Shown: positions 18,035 to 24,973 of the stretch, in pieces
Numbering within the stretch: position 1 is the stretch's first letter
Layout: each line of letters begins with the position of its first letter
IMG/VR virus record: IMGVR_UViG_3300017717_000024
Coordinates: 1-36,522 of that record
Length of the DNA: 36,522 bases
Direction: 5' to 3' (one strand)
Source: a virus
Position numbers and translations under genes: made by a program
Notes under the pieces: model-generated
What the model was told of the DNA's origin: nothing
Seen by the model: the letters and a program-made list of their open reading frames with translations, nothing else
Databases searched by the model: none

Positions 18035-18075
18035 TCTTTCTCCCAAGAGGCTATGAACTTCTGGCAAAAGCTCAT
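18031..18075 (-). CDS. Possible 14-residue leader ORF coupled to the helicase
   Basis: ATG at 18075 with a strong AGGAG 7 nt upstream; reads MSFCQKFIASWEKE and stops in a TGA that overlaps the helicase GTG (GTGA). The overlap suggests translational coupling or start-site regulation of the helicase. It is only a possibility, because such a short ORF can arise by chance. Confidence 0.35.
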   Translation of the reverse strand: MSFCQKFIASWEKE

Positions 18076-18095
18076 AACCTTTCTCCTTTTATAGT

Positions 18096-18821
18096 TTACT
18101 GCGCAGCTTTAGCAGCTTTTGCAGCACCGTCATAGTCTGCGGCAGACAAGCCCCGTCGAGTCAACATAGTCTTGACACCACGAGCAGTCTTACCAATGGC
18201 CTCTGCGATAGCCTCTACTGTCATACCTGAGATGTCACCCAAGTCTGCCAATGGATCTTCTTTCGCAGCGCCTTTCGTGTGTTCCTGACGAGGAATAGCA
18301 TCAATGTCACCAGAACGCAGCAGGCTCAGAGCCTTGCCTCGTACTGAGTTGACGCTACGGTCAAGAGCATCAGCGATTGCTTCTACATAGGCACCGTCGT
18401 TCACCATCTGAACAAAAGTTTCTTCTTCTGCTTCAGAGTAAGTACGAACAGTCTCTACCTTAGGAGCAGGCTTGACGTGATCAGTCAATTCCATAGACAA
18501 AATCTTGCCTTGGATTGACTTAGCTGAGAAGGCACCGCCTTCAAAGTTATCAGCGATTTGAGCATAAGTATACTCACCGCTGTTGTCTTGCACAAAAGTT
18601 GCAAGAGTGCTTTCTTGTGCTTCGCTAAAAGCACGAGAAGCTGAGGCAGAGGCTAGCTCTACATCATGACCCATCTTGCGCAGCTTGCTAGAAACTGAGC
18701 GAGTTGAGGTTTCAAGCTGTTCTGCTGCTTCTGCAACAGTTGCTTGAGAAACTGGGGATTCGTCACCAACAAAGCTAACGAGCTGGTCAGTACGTTCTTC
18801 GGTCCACTTAGGCAATGCCAT
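18096..18821 (-). CDS. Protein with four tandem helix-turn-helix-like repeats
   Basis: 241 residues, starting MALPKWTEERT. It has four repeats of about 45-50 residues: 5-56, 65-116, 128-175 and 189-226. Each carries an initial '(Y/F/W)(T/S)EA.EE' helix followed by an 'A...SV.GKL..' helix with the signature S-V/I-x-G-K, for example 'TSTRSVSSKLRKMG', 'FSAKSIQGKILSME', 'DRSVNSVRGKALSL' and 'GKTARGVKTMLTRRG'. The same module occurs once in the proteins at 31001 and 33093, and a related form at 21282. It is probably a DNA-binding regulator or architectural protein; function unproven. The ATG at 18821 has GGAG 8 nt upstream. It overlaps the ligase gene by 14 nt. Confidence 0.7.
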   Translation of the reverse strand: MALPKWTEERTDQLVSFVGDESPVSQATVAEAAEQLETSTRSVSSKLRKMGHDVELASASASRAFSEAQESTLATFVQDNSGEYTYAQIADNFEGGAFSAKSIQGKILSMELTDHVKPAPKVETVRTYSEAEEETFVQMVNDGAYVEAIADALDRSVNSVRGKALSLLRSGDIDAIPRQEHTKGAAKEDPLADLGDISGMTVEAIAEAIGKTARGVKTMLTRRGLSAADYDGAAKAAKAAQ

Positions 18822-19572
18822 GTTTTTCTCCAATAAAATCTAAAAGATTTTCAATAATAGTTATGCCAGCTTGTCTGGCTTGTTTTGTTTTAGCTGACTC
18901 AATTCCGCTTTCGTTAATTAAGATAGTCACCTCTTTAGTTAAAGAACTCTTTACAGAGTACCCTAACTCTGATAGTGCTTGTGTAGCGTCAGCTTTAGTC
19001 TTGAAACTCTTGAGCTTGCCACTAATACATACTGCACCTCGGGATTCTGTACTTTCTACGTTTGTTTTTTCAAACTCCAAAGAGTGAGGTAACAAATCCA
19101 GGTCGTCGTTTAGTTCGAGCCATCCTAACAAAGAGTCAGTCTGCTTCGGGCCAAGACCAGCACTTTTACAAACTTCCGCATCGACTTCATAGAGTCCGTT
19201 TGAACATTTTGAAAGTTTCTCAGTAGCTGTCTTGCCTATCAACGGAATACTCATTGCCGGCAACAGAAGGTTCAAAGGAGCCTTCCGAGAGTTTTGTATT
19301 TCTTTAAACAATTTCTCCGCGAGCTTTTCGGAGCTTAGCTTCTCAGCTAGAAACTCAACATCAGCGTCATATATATCGGCAACACCCTCAAAGCCTAGCT
19401 TCTCTACGGAGGCTGGGCCAAGACCTTTGATCTTGAGAGTTTTTGCGAAATGCACAATTTTCTTTTGAGACTGGCTATCGCAATTAGGATTCCGACAAAA
19501 TAGCTGATCATTAGACCATTCAAGAACAGAATTGCAGCTGGGGCAATTTGTTGGAACTTGAATCGTTGTCAC
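18808..19572 (-). CDS. NAD+-dependent DNA ligase, C-terminal half (zinc finger, HhH, BRCT)
   Basis: 254 residues carrying the second half of a LigA-type ligase: zinc finger 'NCPSCNSVLEW...FCRNPNCDSQ' (four Cys), 'LKIKGLGPASVEKLGF' and 'AMSIPLIGKTATEKL' helix-hairpin-helix motifs, and a BRCT domain near the C-terminus ('GAVCISGKLKSFKTKADAT'). The N-terminal adenylation half is the separate gene at 19653. Such a split is known from T5 (ligA/ligB). The GTG at 19572 is chosen: AGGAG lies 8 nt upstream and it follows the promoter at 19601; the longer frame would run into that promoter. Confidence 0.88.
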   Translation of the reverse strand: MTTIQVPTNCPSCNSVLEWSNDQLFCRNPNCDSQSQKKIVHFAKTLKIKGLGPASVEKLGFEGVADIYDADVEFLAEKLSSEKLAEKLFKEIQNSRKAPLNLLLPAMSIPLIGKTATEKLSKCSNGLYEVDAEVCKSAGLGPKQTDSLLGWLELNDDLDLLPHSLEFEKTNVESTESRGAVCISGKLKSFKTKADATQALSELGYSVKSSLTKEVTILINESGIESAKTKQARQAGITIIENLLDFIGEKHGIA

Positions 19573-19600
19573 TAAAAGACTCCTGTGAAATTGAACGTAT

Positions 19601-19629
19601 ATTATACGAGAAAATGAGATTCTTGTCAA
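19601..19629 (-). promoter_or_regulatory. Sigma70-type promoter (TTGACA-17-TATAAT)
   Basis: -35 TTGACA (19629-19624), 17 bp, -10 TATAAT (19606-19601), upstream A-rich AAAAAATAATTC. It drives the ligase C-half, the repeat protein and the helicase, and separates the two ligase genes. Confidence 0.87.
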
Positions 19630-19652
19630 GAATTATTTTTTCTGACCTGTAC

Positions 19653-20573
19653 CTAAATTTTTACACGTCGGACGATGCGAGGTATAATCTCGCCACTGCG
19701 AATGACTTCCACATCACAACCTAGTTCAAGGTTTAGTGAGCGAATGTACTCAATGTTGTGCAGTGTTGCACGAGATACCGTTGCATCTCCGATTTGTACA
19801 GGCTCTAGAATTGCTACTGGGCTTACAACCCCGCTCTTACCTACCTGCCACTCTACATTAAGTAGTTTTGTTACTACTCCACTTTTTACTTCTTTCAAAG
19901 CAAAAGCTCCGCGAGGGTGGTGAGCCGTATAGCCTAACTCAGCAAACTTCTCGTTATCGTTGATGCGATATACGATGCCATCTGTGGGATATAAGCTATA
20001 TCCTACATCTATAACTGTAGTAAATCCCATACGTCTAAGACCTACGAAGGAACTACGCAGATACACAAAAGGAGTAGGAGTCATATCATAAGCAACAAAG
20101 TCAATCTCTCGCGTTGCAAACTCCTCCATGTCCTTCAAGTTAAGAGCGCCCGAAGCGTAGTTTCTAGCGTTAGGAATATCCGCGGGGGCAACAACTTCTC
20201 CAGTAATCTGTACGATTCCATCTAAGCCGATAGTGTCTGGGACAAGATGAGCCAACTTATCTGTAATGTCTCTACCCATCTTGCCATCACCACGGGTTAG
20301 ACCCATAGCATATTGACCAGATACATATAGAATAGATACTGCGGCACCGTCCAGTTTTGGAGAGCTGATATACTCCGGCACCAAAGGGCCGGCATCTTCC
20401 AGAGAGAAATACTTCTGCAATGAGTACATAGGAAAATGGTGGGGTATACCATCAGTAATCCTATGTCCTATAGAGTCATAGCCATACTCGCTTGACAGTG
20501 CATCAAACTCCTCATCAGAAATGATGGGGGCTCCTGCATAGTAAGCGGCTGCGGCTTTCTCCAAAAATTGCAT
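19653..20573 (-). CDS. NAD+-dependent DNA ligase, N-terminal adenylation half
   Basis: 306 residues. It starts in the Ia domain ('YYAGAPIISDEEFDAL', the NAD+-binding YY...D pattern) and continues through the adenylation domain with the nucleophile Lys in 'SPKLDGAAVSILY' (KxDG, about 72), 'LTRGDGKMGRDIT', 'ITGEVVAP', 'DGIVYRIND' and 'FALKEVKSG', and ends in the OB-fold with 'HNIEYIRSLNLELG' and 'RSGEIIPRIV'. It stops where the zinc finger should begin, so it depends on the gene at 18808. The ATG at 20573 has GGAG 6 nt upstream and follows the promoter at 20599. A full ligase fold split into two polypeptides is inferred to reassemble. Confidence 0.9.
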   Translation of the reverse strand: MQFLEKAAAAYYAGAPIISDEEFDALSSEYGYDSIGHRITDGIPHHFPMYSLQKYFSLEDAGPLVPEYISSPKLDGAAVSILYVSGQYAMGLTRGDGKMGRDITDKLAHLVPDTIGLDGIVQITGEVVAPADIPNARNYASGALNLKDMEEFATREIDFVAYDMTPTPFVYLRSSFVGLRRMGFTTVIDVGYSLYPTDGIVYRINDNEKFAELGYTAHHPRGAFALKEVKSGVVTKLLNVEWQVGKSGVVSPVAILEPVQIGDATVSRATLHNIEYIRSLNLELGCDVEVIRSGEIIPRIVRRVKI

Positions 20574-20598
20574 GTATTTCTCCACTGAATGAACATAT

Positions 20599-20627
20599 AT
20601 TATACGGGATTCAGAAGAAAAAGTAAA
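20599..20627 (-). promoter_or_regulatory. Sigma70-type promoter, weaker -35 (TTTACT-17-TATAAT)
   Basis: -10 TATAAT (20604-20599), 17 bp, -35 TTTACT (20627-20622). The -10 box and the following ATATGTTCA match the other family members; the -35 has one mismatch, so it may be weaker. Confidence 0.75.
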
Positions 20628-20630
20628 GTA

Positions 20631-20930
20631 TTATTTATAGATCTCGTCTAAATAATCTTTGAAATATTCCTCTAAAATAGACTTTGATTCTGCAAGAGAG
20701 AGGATCTCGATAAGTCCAGAAAATAGTTCTCGGGAGTTATTGAAGTCGAGTTGCATAGCTACACCTTCCGGTGTTGGCTTCCATTCTTCGGTAAAATCTA
20801 AGTAGTACTTTCTAAGGTGTAGATATTCTATGCCCCGAAAAGTACTGACAACAAGACGTACTTGTATCTCTTTCGCTTCATCATAGTGTATGATTTTTTC
20901 ATATACCGCAGGGGCTTCATGTAGTTCCAT
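20631..20930 (-). CDS. Phage protein of unknown function
   Basis: 99 residues, acidic. Begins 'MELHEAPAVYEKIIHYDEAK' and contains 'EIQVRLVVSTFRGIEYLHLR' and an aromatic-rich beta stretch ending 'LDFTEEWKPTPEGVAM', a pattern sometimes seen in small DNA-binding proteins such as PC4-like folds, but I cannot assign it. It lies 2 nt before the WYL_2-like gene in one operon and ends just before the ligase promoter. Confidence 0.65.
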   Translation of the reverse strand: MELHEAPAVYEKIIHYDEAKEIQVRLVVSTFRGIEYLHLRKYYLDFTEEWKPTPEGVAMQLDFNNSRELFSGLIEILSLAESKSILEEYFKDYLDEIYK

Positions 20931-20932
20931 AA

Positions 20933-21199
20933 CTACTTCCCGTTGCGTAGAATTGACGAAAGAGGCACAACGCTTGTTACATTTTCTGGTTTAAGCAGTC
21001 TATACGAGTCAGTATCCCAACAAAAAAGCAAAAGAGTCCTGTCAGACCCCTTTGCCCGGTTTGTTTTTGTCTGAATGTATGGAGTGCTAAAATCTAAAGT
21101 ACATACGTTGTATTTTAGTTTTTTAGAGTTTTCACTTCGATATGTGATGATCGCATCACCGTACTCAGTTACTAGCTTTGCTAAGTCCTCTTTTTTCAC
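20933..21199 (-). CDS. WYL_2/Sm-like small protein
   Basis: 88 residues beginning 'MKKEDLAKLVTEYGDAIITYRS'. The C-terminal 'TLLLFCWDTDSYRLLKPENV' strand pattern (hydrophobic-C/W-W-D, then a short basic turn and a final hydrophobic strand) resembles the WYL_2 (DUF2693) SH3-like fold. A second protein of this kind is at 22000. Function unknown; the family may bind nucleic acid or act in transcription. Confidence 0.6.
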   Translation of the reverse strand: MKKEDLAKLVTEYGDAIITYRSENSKKLKYNVCTLDFSTPYIQTKTNRAKGSDRTLLLFCWDTDSYRLLKPENVTSVVPLSSILRNGK

Positions 21200-21261
21200 A
21201 AAATCTCCTTAAATAGTAGGTTAGCAAAAAGTATTTTACTGTGCCACTAGAAGGAGGAAGG

Positions 21262-21277
21262 AGGGGCCGAAGCCCCT
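21262..21277 (-). terminator. Stable UUCG-loop hairpin after the repeat gene
   Basis: On the minus strand AGGGGC-UUCG-GCCCCT, a six-bp stem with the very stable UUCG tetraloop. It follows the stop of the gene at 21282 within 5 nt. The downstream sequence is C/T-rich rather than a pure U-tract, so it may act as a terminator or as an mRNA-stabilising hairpin. Confidence 0.55.
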
Positions 21278-21281
21278 GAGA

Positions 21282-21731
21282 TTAGTTAGCTACTGAGGTA
21301 AGTACCGTAGTGAAGTATTGAGCAGCCTTACCAGTCAACTTAGATACTACATCTTCGTCGACTTCCTGACCGGCGTCAGTGATTGCTGCGATGAGGGCTT
21401 CTTGAGCGGCAGCTTTTGATACGCGAGTACCACCGCCACCACCGCCACCAGAAGAGCTACTACCCGAAGGGGCAGGAGTTTTCTTTACATATACACCGGC
21501 TTTACTGAGAACCATACGAACACCGTTTGGTGACTCGCCGTACTCATCTGCGATGTCTTTGACAATTTCCATTGAAGTTTCAGGGGTAGGCTCAGCAGCT
21601 TCGTAATCTTTGATGACCGCTGCTTTCTTGTCGTCGTCCCAAGCCATTTTTCGTTTCCTTTTCGGTTTACGGGTGGAGCCGGGGCAAGTGCCCAGACTGT
21701 CTATTTGCTGTTGATAAAATCGGTCGCCCAT
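21282..21731 (-). CDS. Helix-turn-helix repeat protein with Gly-rich linker
   Basis: 149 residues. The core 'EYGESPNGVRMVLSKAGVYV' has the S-(x)-(S/N)-V-R-x-x-L-x-x-x-G-V-Y helix of the repeat family found in genes 18096, 31001 and 33093. After a Ser/Gly-rich linker (about residues 95-110) comes a C-terminal all-helical domain 'RVSKAAAQEALIAAI', like the C-terminal parts of 31001 and 33093. The ATG at 21731 has AAGGAA upstream; a second ATG at 21647 (MAWDDDKK) has its own GGAA, so a shorter 121-residue form is also possible. It lies directly after the promoter at 21758. Confidence 0.72.
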   Translation of the reverse strand: MGDRFYQQQIDSLGTCPGSTRKPKRKRKMAWDDDKKAAVIKDYEAAEPTPETSMEIVKDIADEYGESPNGVRMVLSKAGVYVKKTPAPSGSSSSGGGGGGGTRVSKAAAQEALIAAITDAGQEVDEDVVSKLTGKAAQYFTTVLTSVAN

Positions 21732-21757
21732 TGGATTCCTTAACTTTATTGACAACT

Positions 21758-21786
21758 ATTATAATTGATATTGACATTTCTGTCAA
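21758..21786 (-). promoter_or_regulatory. Sigma70-type promoter (TTGACA-17-TATAAT)
   Basis: -35 TTGACA (21786-21781), 17 bp, -10 TATAAT (21763-21758); the -35 overlaps the end of the small ORF at 21783. It drives the HTH-repeat gene and the genes following it on the minus strand. Confidence 0.85.
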
Positions 21787-21917
21787 GAAATATTTTTGTC
21801 AAGTCGTCTATAAAACTCGATATATTCGGCCCATCTAAACTTATCTCGTCTGAGGTAACAGTAGAACCAACCGCTGTAATAAACGTCATCTTTTTTGTCG
21901 TCCATATCTTTTCCCAT
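21783..21917 (-). CDS. Small acidic/basic ORF, 44 aa
   Basis: 44 residues beginning MGKDMDDKKDDVYYSGWFY. Its ATG overlaps the stop of the upstream membrane peptide as TAATG, which supports translation. It ends inside the -35 box of the promoter at 21758. Aromatic-rich, unknown function; too short for reliable family assignment. Confidence 0.45.
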   Translation of the reverse strand: MGKDMDDKKDDVYYSGWFYCYLRRDKFRWAEYIEFYRRLDKNIS

Positions 21918-22024
21918 TATAACACTAGTAGAATTGAGAGTAGGTATATACCTGCAACTAAGTACAGCCCTATCTTTAATCCTAGCTTAGTCTCCTTGTC
22001 TACCAATCTATGACTCGAATCCAT
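21917..22024 (-). CDS. Small single-TM peptide, 35 aa
   Basis: 35 residues with a charged N-terminus and a hydrophobic run 'GLKIGLYLVAGIYLLSILLV', which would form one membrane helix. It overlaps the end of the WYL_2-like gene. No clear Shine-Dalgarno is seen, so expression would rely on coupling; the TAATG overlap with the following ORF supports it. Function unknown. Confidence 0.4.
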   Translation of the reverse strand: MDSSHRLVDKETKLGLKIGLYLVAGIYLLSILLVL

Positions 22025-22233
22025 GTCGTAATTGTTTCTTTACGAATGTCCTGCCATACGTTATTTTTCACGTCCCAACACACTAGAGTGTCGGAAGCGT
22101 CTTGTTGCTGTATTCTTTTATCACCTTTTAGAGTATATACTCCATCCAGCTCTCTACCGCTGTTGAGGCTAGTATATGTAATGTGTATATTATCCTCATA
22201 AAGAGCCTTTAATACATTATCTGCAAACCCCAT
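22000..22233 (-). CDS. WYL_2-like small protein
   Basis: 77 residues starting MGFADNVLKALYEDNIHITY. The end 'ASDTLVCWDVKNNVWQDIRK' followed by 'TITTWIRVIDW' matches the strand-WD-turn-strand pattern of WYL_2 (DUF2693) proteins, like the gene at 20933. The ATG at 22233 is used; it is 5 nt after the stop of the upstream 51-aa ORF. Confidence 0.62.
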   Translation of the reverse strand: MGFADNVLKALYEDNIHITYTSLNSGRELDGVYTLKGDKRIQQQDASDTLVCWDVKNNVWQDIRKETITTWIRVIDW

Positions 22234-22238
22234 ATTAA

Positions 22239-22394
22239 TCACCAATTATGCACTACATTTGCCATAATAAAGAAACAAGTGAGAAAGTTTACAAATACCA
22301 CTATTGTTCTTATGATAGCTACATGATTATCATACTCTCGGGTTGTCTCATCATTAAAAGACCCAATTGCATATTTCCAAATCTTCCAAATCAT
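22239..22394 (-). CDS. Small membrane protein, 51 aa
   Basis: 51 residues starting MIWKIWKYAIGSFNDE, with a C-terminal membrane helix 'IIRTIVVFVNFLTCFFIMAN'. The ATG overlaps the TGA of the upstream HTH gene (ATGA), so translation is coupled. It resembles small conserved membrane proteins of marine myophages in the order 'W-K...GSF.DE...YD...IIRT'. Function unknown. Confidence 0.55.
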   Translation of the reverse strand: MIWKIWKYAIGSFNDETTREYDNHVAIIRTIVVFVNFLTCFFIMANVVHNW

Positions 22395-23062
22395 ATACGT
22401 TCCAGATTTACTCCATGCTCTTGTAAGTGCGCTAGCTTACCTAAATCATAGGCAGGGGAGTAGGCATAAAAGCCCCCTAACTCAGTATTTGAGTAGAAAC
22501 TTTCGGAAGAGTCTACTTTCTCAAAGATATAAATAGAATAACACGGACATCCATACAACTCTATGTATTTTTTATCGTCTAATCTTTTCTCTATAACTGC
22601 TGGAGCATGATACCCTGCTGACCATACTTTCTCTCCTACCTCAAAGTCATCTGAGACACACTCTTCTGGTAGATAGGCATTCTGTACTCTTTCATCAAGA
22701 GAAGCAGGTCTTTGAGGCACTCCTATGCGCTCTAACAAATTCTTTATAAATAGCGCAGAACGATACATAGACTTAGAAATATCACTAATGTTATCACCCT
22801 GCAAATAAGAAAGCACTGCATCCTGAATCTCTGCTTTGGAAGCAGGACGACCTCTATTATGTTGCTTTCTCTTTTTTACATATGCCTGTTGTTCCTCAAA
22901 GTCCTCCAGAATTCGGGTCAGACGAGTCGTATTGTATGCTATGTTCAGCATTTCGCAGGCTTCTTTCTTGGTTATAGGTGAGTCCTGGCCGAGCGCTTCT
23001 ATAACTCTCTGAATGTTCCCTGCCGTAAGATTTTCGTAGCTCTTCTTTTTTACCCTTGCCAT
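22391..23062 (-). CDS. HTH DNA-binding protein, probable phage transcription regulator
   Basis: 223 residues. An N-terminal region 'KKEACEMLNIAYNTTRLTRI' is a clear helix-turn-helix segment, preceded by a basic N-terminus (MARVKKKSYEN). A second HTH-like part, 'DNISDISKSMYRSALFIKNL', follows a Lys/Arg-rich hinge with 'RGRPASKAEIQDAV'. The C-terminal half contains 'VGEKVWSAGYHAPAVIEKRL', probably beta-rich and regulatory. This arrangement recalls regulators in T4-like cyanophages. It overlaps the preceding gene by 167 nt and the small membrane ORF by 4 nt. Confidence 0.72.
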   Translation of the reverse strand: MARVKKKSYENLTAGNIQRVIEALGQDSPITKKEACEMLNIAYNTTRLTRILEDFEEQQAYVKKRKQHNRGRPASKAEIQDAVLSYLQGDNISDISKSMYRSALFIKNLLERIGVPQRPASLDERVQNAYLPEECVSDDFEVGEKVWSAGYHAPAVIEKRLDDKKYIELYGCPCYSIYIFEKVDSSESFYSNTELGGFYAYSPAYDLGKLAHLQEHGVNLERI

Positions 23063-23339
23063 TCTCTAACTCTATCTCCAATTTGAATAATAAACAACAA
23101 ATAGCGTGTGCTAAATGAGATAAATCACTTTCTTCGTCTAGTACACTGCCGTCGAGGTGAGCAAAAATATGCCGCATAGCAGCACTGCTGTACCTATTTT
23201 GTAGATCATCTAACTTTCTCCAGTTCTCTGGCCCGTACTTAGAGGCGCCAAAGGTCAATACTTTTGCTACCTCTGTGATTGCTTTTGGAGGAAGCAAATA
23301 CATTTGTGGCTTCTCTCCATCATATTTCTTTCCTGTCAT
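22896..23339 (-). CDS. dATP/dGTP diphosphohydrolase-like (MazG-type) protein
   Basis: 147 residues. It has the N-terminal segment 'KYDGEKPQMYLLPPKAITEV', followed by 'VLTFGASKYGPENWRKL', an 'RHIFAHLDG' His segment, and 'DEESDLSHLAHAICCLLFKL' with acidic residues. This fits the dATP/dGTP diphosphohydrolase N-terminal (PF18909-like) family, which would adjust dNTP pools (family inference). It overlaps glutaredoxin by 4 nt. The last 55 residues lie out of frame over the next gene (overlap 167 nt) and look less like a conserved domain, so the functional protein may end earlier in evolution. Confidence 0.72.
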   Translation of the reverse strand: MTGKKYDGEKPQMYLLPPKAITEVAKVLTFGASKYGPENWRKLDDLQNRYSSAAMRHIFAHLDGSVLDEESDLSHLAHAICCLLFKLEIELENGKGKKEELRKSYGREHSESYRSARPGLTYNQERSLRNAEHSIQYDSSDPNSGGL

Positions 23340-23560
23340 AGATTCTCTATATATTTATAAAGTTTATCATATCCACCAATGTGGTAGCCATCCATAAAAA
23401 TTTGTGGGTAGGTAGTAAACTTTACCTTTGCCCATAAATCATCCATTGTATAGTCGCGGTCAAGCTGCATATAATCAAAGCTAAGATTCTTACTTTTCAG
23501 CAATCGTCTTGCTTTATCGCAGAACACACAGTCTTGCTTTCCATAGATTGTAAACTTCAC
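23336..23560 (-). CDS. Glutaredoxin
   Basis: 74 residues with the thioredoxin-fold redox site 'KQDCVFCDKARRLL' (C-x-x-C, residues 10-13) and the cis-Pro loop 'TTYPQIFMDGYHIGG'. It probably reduces the phage ribonucleotide reductase C-terminal CxxC, so it belongs functionally with nrdAB although encoded 19 kb away. It overlaps thyX by 4 nt and the next gene by 4 nt (ATGA). Confidence 0.93.
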   Translation of the reverse strand: MKFTIYGKQDCVFCDKARRLLKSKNLSFDYMQLDRDYTMDDLWAKVKFTTYPQIFMDGYHIGGYDKLYKYIENL

Positions 23561-24207
23561 GGATTATACGCTCCGTCTACAAACTCAGTAATCATAGGAA
23601 AGATTTCTGTTAGTGCTTCTGCACACTCTACTGCAATTCGTGCATGTTCTAGCTGTGTGCCATTTCCGCTCCGTAGCTGAATAAAATGCACCCAACTACG
23701 AATAGTTCCTGCCATATATAGTCGTGAAGGAGTTATTCCTTCGGGCATGACAGCACGAGCTTGCTCTTTAGCAATACCCTGCTTGATTGCCCAATCGTAG
23801 GCAGTACGAGCAGCCTCCCAAGCATTTCGTTGCTTTACTAACCACTCAGCATGGATTGGTCCGTCCTCAAGTCGTACAGAATTCTGTCGATTCTTAGGAT
23901 CTTGGCCTCGTGCTTCACGGAAAACAGGAGTACCCAATGCTTCAGGCATAGCATATCGCTGACTAAACTCCTGAAAGGAGAAAGAGCGATGACGCAGCAT
24001 TTGTCGTGCAATGTCTCGTGTTGTTTCAATTTCAATGGTGGCAGATACCATTTCTAGAGGAGACCAGTGGCCTTCTCGAATCAGATATCGTACTAATTTT
24101 TCTGCGGTATCACTATTATTCTGGTTAGAAGGATTTGATACTCTCGCTGCAAAGGCAATGTCTTCTACAACGCATTGACTTGATGAACTAATAAGTTTTG
24201 CTGTCAT
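23557..24207 (-). CDS. thyX: Flavin-dependent thymidylate synthase
   Basis: 216 residues. The ThyX motif RHRxxSxxxxSxR is present as 'RHRSFSFQEFSQRY' (about 73-86). Additional family segments are 'EGHWSPLEM' (substrate-binding His), 'ARAVMPEGITPSRLYMAGTI' and 'SGNGTQLEHARIAVECAE'. It methylates dUMP using methylene-THF and FAD/NADPH, so it can use carbon from the phage SHMT (10673). The ATG at 24207 overlaps the stop of a small lipoprotein ORF as TAATG; the longer ORF from 24219 would precede that stop. Confidence 0.95.
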   Translation of the reverse strand: MTAKLISSSSQCVVEDIAFAARVSNPSNQNNSDTAEKLVRYLIREGHWSPLEMVSATIEIETTRDIARQMLRHRSFSFQEFSQRYAMPEALGTPVFREARGQDPKNRQNSVRLEDGPIHAEWLVKQRNAWEAARTAYDWAIKQGIAKEQARAVMPEGITPSRLYMAGTIRSWVHFIQLRSGNGTQLEHARIAVECAEALTEIFPMITEFVDGAYNP

Positions 24208-24371
24208 TAGGTAAAGCACTCCTGTGTCTCTTCTTCGGACACGTTTGAACAGTGAATGTCGGTATCATCCTCTAGATACCACGGTGGTGTTTCTCCCCTA
24301 CTATAAACATTAGAATTTTTACAACCGAAACATCCGGCTATAATCAATAGTATAAGTATTGCTGCTTTCAT
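24207..24371 (-). CDS. Small lipoprotein, 54 aa
   Basis: 54 residues: MKAAILILLIIAGCFGCKNS, with a signal sequence and lipobox 'IIAGC' (Cys 14), followed by an acidic, mostly polar tail. The ATG overlaps the stop of the upstream gene (ATGA). A lipoprotein of this size may alter the cell envelope, for example in superinfection exclusion or as a spanin-like part, but this is speculation. Confidence 0.6.
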   Translation of the reverse strand: MKAAILILLIIAGCFGCKNSNVYSRGETPPWYLEDDTDIHCSNVSEEETQECFT

Positions 24372-24937
24372 CGTGTTATTCTTTCCTCGTAATCTGCTTC
24401 TGTTTCACTCCACCACTCTGGCTTTTCACGATATTTCCAGCTAGCAAATGTGGCCTTATCCTTATGATAGAAGGCTCTGTAGCTGGCAATGGCGTCGTCA
24501 GACTTAAGTTCGTCTGGCATAGCTTGCGCAAAGGTGGTAAGACCGGTACTGGGTAGACTGATATCAGGTAGTTGGATAATGACTTCGCACACGGACTTAT
24601 GATCTTTACCATATCGGTATCTATACTCTTCGTTGAGAGCGAGTGCATAGCAGTAGAGCCACTCGTAGTTTTCGAGGGAGGCTCTAGCCCAGATTGTGCA
24701 TGGGTGGTTGTACATAGTGGGAAGATAAGGAAAGTCCCTAACAGGATTTTTCTTTGCTTCCTTGATAACCGCCCACTCTTCGCTGGTGAGCTTTCGTGGG
24801 ATGTATCCAAGATATTTATCTATCCAGTGGTTTGTGCAGAGCATCTGTGCTGCTTCTAGAGGCATCTTGACGATATGCTTGTCAACATGGTACTCTGCAC
24901 ACTTATCTAAATCTTCGTCAAGTACAAAAATATTCAT
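24368..24937 (-). CDS. Conserved phage protein, possible pyrimidine-dimer-glycosylase-like family
   Basis: 189 residues starting 'MNIFVLDEDLDKCAEYHVDK' and 'HIVKMPLEAAQMLCTNHWI', then 'NHPCTIWARASLENYEWLY' and a Pro/Trp-rich C-terminus. This pattern is conserved in marine phages. It faintly resembles the Pyr_excise (T4 DenV) family in its N-terminal 'L..HV.K...E' helix, but I cannot show the DenV catalytic residues, so repair activity is only a guess. The ATG at 24937 lies about 7-8 nt downstream of the -10 box at 24945, so the mRNA may be almost leaderless. Confidence 0.65.
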   Translation of the reverse strand: MNIFVLDEDLDKCAEYHVDKHIVKMPLEAAQMLCTNHWIDKYLGYIPRKLTSEEWAVIKEAKKNPVRDFPYLPTMYNHPCTIWARASLENYEWLYCYALALNEEYRYRYGKDHKSVCEVIIQLPDISLPSTGLTTFAQAMPDELKSDDAIASYRAFYHKDKATFASWKYREKPEWWSETEADYEERITR

Positions 24938-24944
24938 AGTGTGT

Positions 24945-24973
24945 ATTATGACACCTGTGGGTTAATATGTCAA
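24945..24973 (-). promoter_or_regulatory. Sigma70-type promoter (TTGACA-17-CATAAT)
   Basis: -35 TTGACA (24973-24968), 17 bp, -10 CATAAT (24950-24945). The first base of the -10 differs from the family consensus. It drives the thyX-glutaredoxin unit. Confidence 0.78.

Noticed and set aside
22896-23062. Programmed frameshift joining the MazG-type gene to the HTH gene at AAAAAAG
   Set aside because: The slippery phase does not fit the frame of the first gene; each gene has its own start.
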